Below are positions 13,706-27,000 of a stretch of DNA of 64,000 nucleotides, piece by piece. Source of the DNA: Cyclina sinensis. Taxonomy: Eukaryota > Mollusca > Bivalvia > Venerida > Veneridae. The notes beneath the pieces are model-generated. The model was not told where the DNA came from and searched no databases. It worked only from the letters and a program-made list of their open reading frames with translations. The first letter of the stretch is position 1, and every line of letters starts with the position of its first letter. Location: assembly GCA_012932295.1 (NCBI GenBank), contig JAAONU010000001.1, positions 36,549,449-36,613,448 of the forward strand, written 5' to 3'. The position numbers were made by a program, and so were the translations under genes.

Positions 13706-15715
13706 GAAAGGACTTCAGCTGTCATTACAGCTTTACAAAACCACTAGATTGATAAAACTAAATTATACTGTGATTTTTAGGGATCATTACAGATGGAAGA
13801 AATACCGCTGTGATTTTTATAAATGACAGATGGGAGTCAGTAGTTGTGATTTTATAAATGACAGATGGGAAAAAATACAGCCATGATTTATAATTGACAG
13901 ATGGGAGTTAATTCACAACTTTTTTTTCTTCTTGATAACAGATGAATTTTAATTGACAGAAAGGCAATTTATGGATTAACATAGTGCAGAATGATAGAAA
14001 AGAATTTACAGCAGTAATTGTCAAAAGATGAAAGAACAGCTGTGAAGCATAGATGTGCAATGAAATTTTACACAGAGGAGTATGCAATTGATATTTACAT
14101 GTAATTAAGTAATTCACAATTGTTTTCATAAAGAGTAAAAATTTACAAAAGTCTTTGGATGCAGAAACTGATTGGGGAAAATAATTTCATTCTTTTATAT
14201 ATTTATTTTAAGAACTCATTAAGATTTAGATAAAAAAGGGAATAAAGGAAAAGCATTTAATCCAAGATTGTTAACTGGGATTACAAGTGTAACATGATTG
14301 CAATTAGATTTGTATCATGGCAGAAGCTTTTTACTTTTTCCAGGAAAGATTAACATTTTTTTTTAACTCTGAGAAGAACTTGACTTGAATTTTAATGTTT
14401 TGAGAACTGATTTAATCACACAAAAAATCACTATAAATATCTTGACGAAGATTCAGGTGAAGGTCGATTGTTAATTTAAACCACTTACAGTGGAACTTCC
14501 AAAAACCGGACCTTCTAAAAACTGGAAACTTCTGAAAACTGAACAGTTGTGTCGGTCCCAAAATTTCTCCTATTTTCTATGTAACTTAAACTTTTGAAAT
14601 CCAGAACTTCCGAATTCTGAACGATTTTCCCATAAAATTTAGTTTATATCAATGCAATTTTACTTCCGAATACCAGAAAAAAATATAATAAAGTGCAAAA
14701 TACAGACTTAAGATCGCAAACCCTGCGGCAAAAATTTCACGTCTGTATCTATTGTTTACCAATTAGCGGTGATCATTTATTTTGACACACGTTAGAATAA
14801 CAAGTTGTCAATTTATGACTGAAATGCAGTCAAATATATGGATAATTAGATAGTGGTAAATAATAAAAGCGATGATTAGTGGATTAATAACAAGTGTTTG
14901 CTACAAGCATCTTTAAGGATTAATTTGCAGTTGGGGTGTCTTAAAAAGCGTAATTAAATAGCCAACATCGGCCTATGTGTTGGTTATTGTAACTGGCGAT
15001 ATTTTTTCCAACTTTGTAATTTCAAAGGCGGTTGGTAAAAAAATGGTAACATTTCGCAGATAAAAAGGTCTTTAAATTATTGCATTTTATGAAATTGTCG
15101 ACGTTTGCACAATCAAATGTCCAAGACACTTAAAATACAGTATACATATATATGTATTTGAAAACATTTGAATTTTTTTCTAATAAAATATACATGTGAA
15201 GAATGTTTTCATTAATTTTAATTTTGCATTATGTTTTCCATGTTACAAACGCTGTTATGCTAAACAATACTGACTGCATTCACTATCATAAAGAACCACT
15301 GGTGTTTGCCACCTGTACTTGTCCAGATCATTCCGACTTCTGAATTCCGGAAACTTCCAAAATCCGAACTTTTTGGCCGGTCCCATGGTTTCGGTTTTCG
15401 GAAGTTCCACTGTACTTTAATGACTTATGATATAGAATACATTATAAAAAGTTCTGTTTTTTCAAATTCAAAACCATAATAATATTAACAAAGGGCAGCT
15501 ATAAATTTGTTATTTCTGCTTTGTGAATATAAGAGTAATCAGCACATGTATGAAATTATACATTTATGTATATTTGGTACTGTGGCACAGGTCCCATGGA
15601 GATGTGTTCACTAGATATTTTTCTTGAATTTCAAGTCTGTGAATGTCCTTTGGTTATGTTTCTAGTATGTATATTGTATTTAGAAAACACAATAAATAAA
15701 GGTGTACAGTCATGT
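13706..15715 (+). other. USO1 3' UTR (probable) with polyadenylation signals
   Basis: About 2 kb of non-coding sequence follows the stop. Overlapping AATAAA hexamers sit at 15691-15700, followed by a GT-rich stretch, so cleavage near 15715 is likely. The first 250 bases contain an imperfect tandem repeat of a 'aaatgacagatgggag' theme (about 13767-13965). A 925-bp transposon relic occupies 14488-15412, so nearly half of the UTR would be transposon-derived. A more distal end cannot be excluded. Confidence 0.6.
14488..15412. mobile_element. Non-autonomous Tigger/pogo-like DNA transposon, 925 bp
   Basis: The terminal inverted repeats begin CAGTGGAACTTCC and end GGAAGTTCCACTG. They are flanked by a TA target duplication (14486-14487 and 15413-15414). 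Degenerate copies of the terminal motif recur just inside both ends ('aacttccgaattctgaac', 'cgacttctgaattccgg'). There is no transposase ORF. TIR style and TA target fit the Tc1/mariner-pogo superfamily (family knowledge); the subfamily is inferred. Confidence 0.8.
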
Positions 15716-17640
15716 GCTTTGTGCTAAGAGAAATTCAGATCACTGCTACTGTAAATGTGAAAGCTTCTCATTTACAGTTTTGAAATAATTGGTACTTTAG
15801 TGCTTCCTTTTTTAAGTCTTTTTATGGCCCCCAGAGGGGTCTGTCTGTCACAAAACTATAACCTTGACCATAACACAGAAGTCCTTCCATCTACAGCCTC
15901 CAAACTTCACAGGTGCATGCACCTTCATGAACTGTATGCAGCAGACCCACTAAGAGGTCTAGGGGTCAAAGGTCGGTGTCATCATGATGTCATAAAGTAA
16001 ACATGCTTCCAGCTTCATGTGTTTGCTCTGCCAGCCAGACCTTCTTAGAGGTCACAGTGTCAAAGGTCAAGTTCACCATGACCTCCAAATATCATGTATT
16101 AAGCATGGCCATCCACAGCCTTCAAACTTTACAGATGTATGCTCCTTGATGCGCTCTTACCCGTAAGACGCATTTAAAGGAGACAGGGCCAAAGGTCAAG
16201 TTCATCATCCCCCCTCCCCCCAAACCACAGGTAGAACATTCTTGCCCATGTTAATTCAAAATGAATGTGATATTTCTTTATTTAGCAAGCTTTCAACTTA
16301 CAAGACTTTCTTTATAAAACCTTGACATGTAAACACATGTAACACTGATTAGCATGACATTATGGCTTTAAGTTAATTAGGCTGTTGCTTGTTTTCTAAC
16401 AACTGCTATTTAATCCATGCACTGTATCTGGTAAAGGCTGATTATTGACTAAGCTTTTTTACTCAAGTACTACATTAATTTTAATAAACTACATATTTAT
16501 GATATAATATGATCGCTCAGCAGAACATGTAAGCAGAAAGCTGATCAGGACTGGTTTTGGAAACTTGGGAGAAATTCATAATAGGAAAATTTCGTATTCA
16601 TCCCTTATTGTTTTTCATTTCTTTTGTTTGAATTTATCAGTGTTATCCCGTAACAGTTAGTTTCATGTTTTTCAGCATGAACAAGCAAGTGTCTGAGACG
16701 TTTATATCTGAGAATCACATAAAACAAGTCCGAGTACCTTGAGATGTTCTAAGTCATGTGTAATTATGTCCACACTCCACAGCGAACTTCTCTACTTTGA
16801 AAGTACATCTATTTTTTTGCTGATATGATTGTATTGGTGCAGCTTTGAAAACGTGTTTGGGAAAATACATGTCACACATTTAAATTGTTTTCTCCTGCTT
16901 TTCTTTGTAGAAGAAAAACCAGTTACTCTTTGTTCACCCCAACACATTATGAAAGCTAGATTTGTATTTATTGTGGTGTAAGAATATATTATATGTTCAT
17001 GTATGTTACTTTTGAATCCTTGTTTAAAAGAAAGTTTATGATGTATTTATGAATTTCTTAAAGATAAAAAATGAAGCATCTGACAAATGTTTCAGTTGTT
17101 ATTTCACTGTTGGAAACAGAATACCACTTACCTACTCATAGTAAAAGTTTTGCTGCCGACTAGTACTGTTTGTGAGAACAGTTGACAGTTTCTTATGGGA
17201 GAATGGGAGTCAATATTAGTCCCACCCACTAATGATGGATAGGTACACTGTCCACCTGATATGACTGACTGACTGAGGAAAAACTCAATTACTCTATCAA
17301 TTCACTGATACATACTGTATATTTTCTTACATTCATATAATCTTAGTATTATCTTTAGCTGTCATGGTTTCCTTTTGAAATTAGGTCTTTTTAAAAGCTA
17401 AAAAGTAGAGACAGTTTAATATGCAAGCTTTACTATGAAACCTTACTATGAAGTTACAGTATAACAACAACAGTGACATGAAAAGAGCCATAACTCTGAA
17501 AAGAGGAAATTTCTATAGACCTGGCTACACAGGACCATAAGGCTTTGATTGGAAAATACCCTCCGGAGGATAAAACATAAACTTTCAAAGTATTATTGTA
17601 CTACTGTAAAAATAGAACCAGTTTTCAATTAAGTGATTTC
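15716..17640. other. Intergenic region after USO1
   Basis: There is no supported gene here. Bases 15820-16230 form a dispersed repeat of the 'aggtcaaggtca' type ('tctgtctgtcacaaaactataaccttgaccata', 'ggtcaaaggtca'). The remainder is AT-rich single-copy-looking DNA with no ORF beyond noise. Confidence 0.5.
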
Positions 17641-17677
17641 GATACAGAACAGGAGAAGATTCCAACTGGGAAATAGA

Positions 17678-17814
17678 GAATAACAGGTTACTGTCTTTTG
17701 AGAAAGGGTTTCTCAGACGAGGTTAGATATGGTCCTGGAAGCCTCGCCCCTTCCAGGACCATATCTAGCCGAGTCTGAGAAATCCCTTTCTCAAAAGACA
17801 GTAACCTGTTATTC
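17678..17814. repeat. Long hairpin (64/65-bp arms, 8-bp loop)
   Basis: The left arm 17678-17741 and right arm 17750-17814 are reverse complements with a handful of mismatches and one indel. The core is 'ggtcctggaag' and its complement around the loop cctcgccc. The right flank 'ttttatcatgcca' reappears inverted at about 18965-18978 ('tggcatgataaaa'). The hairpin may therefore be one end of a degenerate foldback transposon of about 1.3 kb. Confidence 0.7.
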
Positions 17815-18654
17815 TTTTTATCATGCCACTATTATGATATTGTATCTCATTATTTTAATTTGGGGCGCTGATTTCTGAAAGTACGGTAACGCTACGCGCC
17901 CGTGAAAATATTTAATTCATTGTATCACTTCACGATGAGATATATTCCATATCTACGAAAAACAAACAAATTTTCTATTTATTTTATGCTAATACCAATA
18001 AACTTTTAGAACTGTTTCTTTGCTTACACGCGTATGAATACATGATCGTGAAACTCAAATTCAATACACAGTCCGCCATCTTGAATTATACATGACACAT
18101 AGAAACATGTTGCATTCTAACGATTTATTTAGTCTACACCTAATCACCAAACAAATCATAGAAATAAACAAAGATCTACCTGCATATTCTTCTTCATTTT
18201 CCTTCTTTTACTATCAACATTTGCTGCTTACAGGGCATTCATATAAAATATGGCCTGTGCAATGACGAATCAAAATTCAGCGCCAATGCAGAGGTTCATC
18301 CTAAATAAATGCCCTTACAAGATCTAAATTCTTCCATAGGTTGATCAAGAAGCAATACACGTCATCACATTTTCAAATAGCATAAATCCAGTGTATTCAA
18401 TTTAAGTTTTCACGTAAAGTGCCATCCTGTGTTTATGTCTTGGGAAATAAATTGTTCGCCTACGTCAGTATTCTGAAGTATATGACGTATGATTAACGAA
18501 ATGGCATAAGATTCTCGAAATGGATCGGTCTGTTGTATACATACAATGACTCCTTAAAAGTCGGACTCTGGATTTTATGTTAGAATTTATTTTTATATCT
18601 TTTATATTACTTGTAAAATTTCAAATTGTGGTTACTGAAAAGTAGTTCGGCACA

Positions 18655-18684
18655 GTGACTGATATAGAATCTATATCAGTCACA
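18655..18684. repeat. Short perfect palindrome
   Basis: The sequence 'gtgactgatat' followed by its complement makes an essentially perfect hairpin, with a third copy immediately downstream ('gtgactgatatgga'). It lies inside the presumed foldback element between 17.68 and 18.98 kb. Confidence 0.5.
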
Positions 18685-19649
18685 CTGTGACTGATATGGA
18701 ATATATTTCACTGATAGAACTTGGTATTTCATTGGTTGGCATAAAATAAATATGTTTTATTTAGGCTGTTTTATCTGTTATTTTTTGCAATGTTTTAAGC
18801 TGTTTACATTGTGAAAGTAGTCCGGCAAAAAGTGGGAGGTGCTTGAAAAATCTGATGTACTCTGACTTTTCCATAGGTTTAAGCATGGAAAAGTGTTCTC
18901 AAGTCACTGACTGAGAAAGGTTGCTGTTCTCAGACAGGCTTTATCAGGCAGTTGTCATAGTAATGGCATGATAAAAGAACAGCTTGCGGTTTTAAACTTA
19001 ATAATTATATGTCAACCTTAATCCCTTTTACCCGCAAGATTTGCCTTTATAAGGCAGTGTTTTATTCTTGAACTCTTCACTGGGTAGGTATTGAGGTACT
19101 GTACAATAATGATTCTGTAAAACTTTTTGTCAGCAATTCATTTTTTTATTCTTTCAGAAGTTTGAAAATTTCTTGGTGTAATACATTTCAATTAGAATGT
19201 CAACCACTATTTCCTAGGCTACCATGGGTACAATGACCTGAAACTGCTGCTAGAAGGTAAGCATCAGCACCATCATCTAGTTCCAAGTTACCTGAAAGAC
19301 ATCAAATGCCTGGGTTATACCTTAATCAGCCTAGGAATAGATTAAGATAAAAAAAAAAAAGTACATTGTTTTTTGTGTTAAATGCTGGATGTTTGGAATT
19401 CTTATCATTTTATCTAAATAAAGAACTGTACTTAAATGTACTTAAATGTGGGACATTAGCAGATTATCTACCCTGAATACTCTGATAGTACATTGGTCCT
19501 TCCATTTGGATTCCTCTGCTTTCATCACTGTTTTCTATTTTGGTATGGTTATAAGTAAGCCTGATTATTTGCAACAATGGTAGTCAGATTGCACATTTAG
19601 TTTGGCAACATGTTTTGTTAACACCATTTGTTTTTTGATATTTCTCACT

Positions 19650-20330
19650 TTTTATTGTGCCGCACTTTCGAAGGATACATAGGGATCGCTTTGTCAGTCA
19701 GTCCATCACGAAAACTTAACGTTGTCTGTAACTTTGCCATTTCTTAACATTTCCTCATCAAACTTTCAAATTATATTGCTTATGACAACAGGGTTGTGAT
19801 GATGTCAATATCTATAGGTTAAGTCATATGTAACAGAGTTATGCCCCTTTTTGTACCTGGATTTTGTCACAAAAACTTAACATTGGTTATAACTATGCCA
19901 TTGCTTAATATTTCTTCATCAAACTTTCCAGTTGTAATGCTTACAATTGTATCGCTTATGACATATGGATGGCTTCGTCCAGCAGTCCATCCATCACGAA
20001 AACTTAACGTTTGCTATAACTTTGCCATTTCTTAACATTTCTTCATAAAATTTTCAAATTATATTACTTATTACAACAGGGTCGTGATGATGCAAAAATC
20101 TTTTGGTAAAGATCACATTTAGTGGAGTTAGTGCCCCTTTTTGTACTTGAATTTGTCATGAAAACTTAACAATGGCAATAACTTTGCCATTTCTTCACAC
20201 CTCCTCATCAAACTTTCAAATTATATTGCTTACGACAACAGGGTCATGATGTAACAAAAGTCTGTTAATCAAGGTCACATTTGACACAATTATGCCCCTC
20301 TGTACTTGGACTAGCATGCTGTCTTTTCCA
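19650..20330. repeat. Tandem dispersed repeat ('cacgaaaacttaac' family)
   Basis: The phrase 'tcacgaaaacttaac' recurs at about 19708, 19868, 19997 and 20157. Each copy is followed by 'taactttgccatttcttaacattt' and 'caaactttcaaattatattgctta'. This is a diverged tandem array 3' of PRIMPOL, with no coding potential. Confidence 0.65.
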
Positions 20331-20689
20331 GCAGGCTCTTCTTTACCTTTTTAGCTATTCTAACAAAGTAACCAAGGGCGACACAAGTGTTCAACCGAAC
20401 ACCCGTCTAGTTTAATATATAAATGATAATTTTCACAACTAAAAGTCAAGACTATCACAAAGAGAAACAAGGATAAAGTTAGAGGATTCCAACTAAAAGA
20501 ACCAATGTGCAATTTGGTCTACCTTTGATGTTATCTGAGTAAGAGAGATAATTTGTTATCAGGAATGTCCCTCATTTTCTTTTCACAAGTTAAACATCTA
20601 GCAAATCAGATTCCATTAATTTTTAACCCCTTATGAGGATGTAAACACGAGAGCAGCCAGAAGAGACAGTTACATTCATTACTGGTATC

Positions 20690-20830
20690 CATTCACAGAT
20701 TAGTTAACTTGGGCATGTGTGGATTAGTGTATTTCCCTAAGAACAGACCTTGTATTCTTACAAGGATTTGAACCTTGGACCTAAACCTCAGTCAAATACT
20801 TAAACCACTGAGCTACGGAAGTCAAGAAAG
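20690..20830 (-). mobile_element. tRNA-derived SINE in the PRIMPOL 3' flank
   Basis: On the - strand the head reads like a tRNA. An A-box-like 'tagctcagtggtttaa' is followed by a B-box-like 'ggttcaaatcc'. The body carries 'atccattcacagat', shared with the copy at 30470-30625. The copy is degraded. It lies just downstream of the PRIMPOL stop codon and so may fall in its 3' UTR. Confidence 0.6.
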
Positions 20831-20854
20831 ATATAGAATATTATTAACAAACTT

Positions 20855-21030
20855 TTAATCAGCTATAAATTTCAGGAAAGAGAGATTTGAACCTGAGCTC
20901 TGTGCCTGTTGTTCCATGTATTGTTTTTCCAGCTCAACTGTGGCGTTTAACAACTCATCATCGTCCATGTCAAGGTCAAAGTCATCATCAAAGTAACTAA
21001 CAGGCAATATGTCCCTTGGTAAAGGCCACT
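20855..21030 (-). other. PRIMPOL: PRIMPOL terminal exon: acidic RPA-binding-like tail
   Basis: The exon encodes an Asp-rich stretch (YFDDDFDLDMDDDELL) followed by a helical Glu/Gln segment and TAA at 20855-20857. Human PrimPol ends in two acidic RPA70-binding motifs. The first acidic/aromatic cluster here looks equivalent, but I cannot assign a second with confidence. Confidence 0.85.
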
Positions 21031-24000
21031 CTGTAAATAAACACTTTGTATATTATATGAATATTATTGAATGTTACTGCAGAACTACATATAAACTTGT
21101 TATGTCTGTGAACATAGACAACTGCATGAAAAAAGTATGTATCCTTATGGTTACAGTTCAGCTAAGGTCCCCTGCAAAGATACTCAAATGTTTCTGCCTA
21201 TTCCCCTATTTATCCAGTTCAACAGTGTGAGTCAATATTGCAGGCAGGCTGCCAGTTCATATAGGTTTCGAATTAAAATGCAATGATCACTAAGATGATG
21301 CAACAATCTCCTACATATCTGCATCGACTCTGATACGTTTTACTAAGAAATAAAGTTAATAAAAGGGTCATCTGCATCTCATTGCTAAGAGGCCGTAACT
21401 CTGGAACCCATGACAGGATGAGGTTGGTTCTGGAAACGAGATGACCAGACATGGGGTCGATTACTTCTAAATGTAATCGATTAAATTACGATTACTTCAA
21501 TAAAATTTAGAATACGATTACGATTACATTACTCTATTTTTTAAACTGTAACCGAATAAATTACAATTACTCTGAAAATGTAGTCGATTACAATTACGAT
21601 TACTTTTCACTGTGTTCATAGCAGTAATCAGATAAAAGATCCAAATAGCACTGACATTTTTATTTACACAAAAACATAAACACAGCTGTAGCACACAATT
21701 TGCAAAATGTTACAACGTAACCAGGATGGCTGACATGTGTCTTCTACTAAATTTAAATGTGTGAGTTACATTTTATCATAATTTTTCAAATGTTTTATCA
21801 CTCAGTCTACAGCGCTCTGGACGAAATATTTTGCCAGCTATGCTAAACAGTCGCTCAACTGGGGCTGATGTAGTAGGTATTGACAAATATTTTGCAGCCA
21901 CTTTTGCTAAACACGGAAATTTTGATTTATTGTCATCCCAGAATTCCAGTGGGTTTTTCCAGATTTCTATACAAGGTTCATCAATGTAAGTTGTAAGTTC
22001 AGACTGTTGACATGAACGATGTCATAACACTTGAAAATTTAGAAGCCATAACACTTGATTTCTGTGCAGACAGAATTGCAATAACCACAATGTGCTATAT
22101 AAAATAGAAAATCATGAACTGGTTTTACACTTTAGTTGAGTGATTATACCAATTATCTTCAGTAAGGGGACAGCAAACTAGGTGTTATTGTACAATATCA
22201 GTTATTGATTTCACAAATACTTGTTTAAGCCTCAGGCAGAATATAAAAGTTGTTTGTTACTGATAACAAAAGGTGAAAATATTTATGGGATATAATTAAA
22301 TCATAACTTAGTCTGAAGGATTGTGTATAGTCAAACAGTAAAATTAAATAACTCAGTTATAAATGAAACTTAAGAAAAGTAAAACTTTTCAATTAAATAA
22401 ATTTCACCTTTAATTGAATCTGTCCAAAGTAAAACTAGTTTAACATATTACACCCAGTGCACTTTGCAGTATTTTTTAATATGAAATGTCGTATTTGCAC
22501 AAGTATATAATACAGCAGTTCCATAAATGAAGTCTTTTTCTATGCCAAAGTAATCCATTTGTAATCGACGATTACACCACTTTTCATTCAGGTAATGATT
22601 ACAATTACGATTAAATGTAATCGACTTTTAAAAAGTAATCGAATACATTCGATTACATGGACAAATTGTAATTAAATGCAATCGATTACGATTACACGAT
22701 TACGATTACCCCATGTCTGGAGATGACCCATATTCAACTTGTCCTCGAGATCAGGACAAACATTCTGACAAGTTTTCATGCCATTATGACAAAAAAAATT
22801 GGCCTCTAGAGTTTTAACAAGGTAAATCTGTTATTTGACCTGATGACCTAGTTTTTGACCCCTGATGACATATATTCATATCTGACATAGATATCATCAA
22901 AATAAACATTCTGACAAATTTTGATCATATTTGGAGAAAAAATGTTGCCTCTAGAATGGTAATAAGGTTGTTTTTAAGTTCTGACCCTGTGACATAGTTT
23001 CTGATCCCAGTTGACAAATATCTGAACTTGACCTAGAATTTATCAAGACAAACAACATGAAAAGTTTTCATGCCATGACAAATAAATGGTCTCTAGAGTA
23101 TTAACCAGATAAATCTGTGTTTTTGACCCCATGACCTAGTTTTTGAACCTAGACGATCCATAATTGAAACTGACCTAGATATCATCAAGACAAACATCCT
23201 GACAAATTTTCATGATATTTGGAAAGAAAATGTAGCCTCTAAAATCTTAAAAAGGTTTCTCCATTTTGATCCTGTGACATAGTTTTTGATCCAAGATGAC
23301 TCATATGCAAACTTAACCTAGATACCATCAAGACAAATATTCAAGTCAAGTTTTCAAGTCATTTGACCAAACAAAAGGGCCATCATGGCCCTAAATTGCT
23401 CACCCGAGTCTCATTGCTCATGTTACAAGTATCATTATTGGTTGTTATGGGTGTTCGTTGTTCGCAAGTTTGAATAAGTTTGCAATAAGACTCTAAGTGT
23501 AATGGTACTCAAATTTTTTAGCAGAAATAGTTTTATTCTACAGGTCCAAGTGAACTTGAACTTTGACCTACAGACACCAAAAACAATAGGGTTCTTCTAA
23601 TATAATTACCCTATGAAGTTTGAAGGTTCTGGGTGTAATGGAACTCCAGTTACTGAGCAGAAATAGTTTTCACTCTACAGGTCCCTGTGACCTTGACTTC
23701 AGACCTACTGACCCCAAAAATGATAGGGTTCTTTAATGGAGAAAAGATAATCATCCTATGAAGTTTGAAGGCTCTGGGTAAAATGGTACTCCAGTTACTG
23801 AGCAGAAACAGTTTTCACTCTAGAGGTCCCTTTGTCCCTAAAAACAATAGGGTTCTTCTAAATAAATTATCCTATAAAGTTTGAAGGCTCTGGGTGTAAT
23901 GGTACTACAGTTAATCTGCAGAAAAACTTTTCACTCTACAGGTCCCTGTGACCTTGAACTTTGACATACTAGCCCCAAAAACAATATTGTTCTTTTATTT

Positions 24001-27000
24001 AGTAAAAGCAATCATCCTATGAAGTTTGAAGGCTCTGGGTGTAACGGTACTTCTGAAATTGAGTGGAAACGGTTTTCAATCTAGAGGTTCCTCTGACCTT
24101 GACCTTTGACCTACTGACCCAAAAAACAAAGACTGATCAGAAAAACTCACCCTGAGCACTTTGTTCTCAGGTGAGCTAAAAATGGCCTTGTGACTTAGTT
24201 TTCAGTCTGACATGACCCATATTCGAATTCATCTAAGGTCTTAGTGAGACAATCATTCTGATCAAGTTTCATGATAACTAGGTAAAAAATATTACCTCCA
24301 GAGTGTTAACTAACCAACTGTGAATGACGGACACAGCACATTCAACAATTTTAAAAGCTCGCCCTGAGCTTTACTACGGTGAGCTAAAAATGCATTATTT
24401 ATAGAAACTTCCAGATGACATCTATAAGAGGAAGTGTACATGTATTAAAAGTATCAAGAAAACCTTACAATATATAAATAACACACATCAGCGAGGGTGA
24501 TAGAGGATATTGACAACCCTCAAAAAAACAATAACACCCTCGGCGAGAGGATATTGACAACCCTCAAAAAAACAATAACACCCTCGGCGACAGCCGAGGG
24601 TGTTATTGTTTTTTTGAGGGTTGTCAATATCCTCTATCACCTTCGCTGATGTGTGTTATTTATTTTATTATACCGAACCATACATGTGATCATGTTATAT
24701 ATACCTTAGGACTGTTTTCGTTTGGTAACGAGTCGAATCAAACTCGGCTAAACGCTTAGTCAATATATTCAATAAGCGCCTTCGACGTCATCAGACGTTT
24801 GAATTTTCTGCAAGATGTGCAAAAAAACAGTAACACCCGGAGGGTTTTTGAAAACCCGGAGGGTTTTTGAAAAAAAAAATGTTACCCTCTGAGCTCATGC
24901 AAAATGTAACATTAGTTTTAAAAGCCCGATCGCCTATGGGAATTTAGTATTGGCAGTTTACGTGAGGTATAATAATAATACTTATTCCACACAAACAGCT
25001 CTCTCTTTTTCAAAAATCAGCTAAGAAACATTTAAGTCTATGTTAACAGCAAATAATGGTACATGTACCTCATGAAATACTATGTGTTCTGATTTGAGTT
25101 TATTAAGTGTAATCATCATAATTCCTGATCAGAGATTTTACTAAAACAATTTGACATACCTGGTGACTTGTAATTTTGAGCATGACATTCAGGATCATGG
25201 CATTTCTGATACCAAACACCTTTCTGTAAATCAGCTATAATCCTTAAATATACAAACATACATTTAAATGCCAATCAAGCTCATGATGTATGCTTTTAAC
25301 ATTTTTTAGAGCAACCAATCTACTGTCATTATTTTTCAATGATTTGTTTTACAGCTTCAGGATCTGCCATGTCTAATATATGTATCCAAACTATTCCTAC
25401 ACAATATCCCACAATAAATTTTCACTAAATTTGTGAAATCTGCCTGCCTTTGAAAATTAAGCAAGTTTTCCCAGATACTTTAAAACCTACAATATGTTAC
25501 AAACAAGACATGTTCCTACACAATATCCCACAATAAATTTTCACTAAATTTGTGAAATCTGCCTGCCTTTGAAAATTAAACAAGTTTTTCAAGATACTTT
25601 AAAACCTACAATATGTTACAAATAAGACCTGTCCTTGGACAGCACTCTCCACTTTTCTTATGAAAAACAAAAAATTGGTGGGGGGTGGGGGGAGGGGGGG
25701 GGGGCACGGAGGGGTACCTATGTATTAAAAAAAAAAAAAATCTGGGTTGGGGGTAAGTACTTATCCATCCCATCAAGTAAGTAGTCTAGTTCTTGGCTTT
25801 GTGCTTTGCAATAATAAGTTTAAGTCTAAACAAAATCAAGTGACCCCTGGGGTGTGGCCTTGTTTGACCCAGGGACATGGGTAACAACAATCTTGGTAGA
25901 GATCTTGATGGTGATCAAGTATTCCAAGTTTGAAGAGAATATCTTTGACACTTTTTGAGAACTTGACTGTAACAAAAAAGGTTAACCAATAAATTCTGTG
26001 GATAACTTTGCAAAACTAAATTTGAACGTTATCTGCTCTTTAGAAACGGTGTCACATTTTGATAATTAACAAGTATTTCATACTTGAAGTGAATAGCTTT
26101 AATAGTTTCTGAGATATGGACCTTAATAAAAAAGGTTTACCAATGCCAGCGCCAATGAAAGGGTCATGACAATAGCTCCACTTTTTCTCTTCAAATTGTG
26201 GAGCTAAAAAGCCAACATTGTGATGTCAAAATGTAAATATCAGCTTACATGATATTATTGCTACGATGATGTCGGCCAATATTGTGACAAAATCTGTATT
26301 TTGTTATCTCATAGACCAGTAGTTCTCCCTGATGAAAGTAGGTCCAGTGCCTTATCACACCCTTCCCAGAATCCCCAGAAATAATGTTTCTTATGTAATC
26401 ATCCACCTCTGGATATGGTGATTTGTTGTAGCCATCTATACAGTCAGATTCTGGAATAAATGAGATTTATCACAGTTCATACATGTACATTGTCTGCAAA
26501 TACCTGAACATTTACAATGATATGTGTACACAAATATATGATTTTTGGTATAATATTTTTTATAGGATCTCCTACACAATGACTTCCAAACAACTTAAAA
26601 TGCATGTCTAATGTTGCTCTTTAATTTCAACAATAATGTCATCTCCAGAATTAATTTTCAGATACATCAGCAAAATTTCACTACAACTAGGTCTATCTCA
26701 TTAACATCAGTTTCAGTATATTTGCTCATGTTTTGCTATCTGAATCACAGATGGTAGAGAAGCACAAATTACGATGTGATTTTAATTGGACTGCAACTAG
26801 GTTAACCTGTTCATTTTGGAGTGATTTTTACATGTGATGCAATGAAAACAATCCAGACAAATTATTATTGTTAAAAGCCATTATCAATGCTATAAAAGAG
26901 ATGACAGTAACAAGAGGGCCATGATGACACTAAATTGCTCACCTGAGTATATCTGCTAAAAATGACAAATGCAATGTTTGGACTTATTATCAAAATAAAA

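Larger units (their letters stand above)
25160..26450 (-). other. PRIMPOL: PRIMPOL exons 12-13: zinc finger
   Basis: Exon 12 (26249-26450) ends with FCHNIGRHHRSNNI and provides the first Cys and His. Exon 13 (25160-25242) encodes GVWYQKCHDPECHAQNYKSP and provides the two remaining Cys. Spacing (C-x6-H, then C-x4-C) is the same as in human PrimPol, where this finger controls primase activity and priming length. The junction splits an ATG (Met549). Confidence 0.96.
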
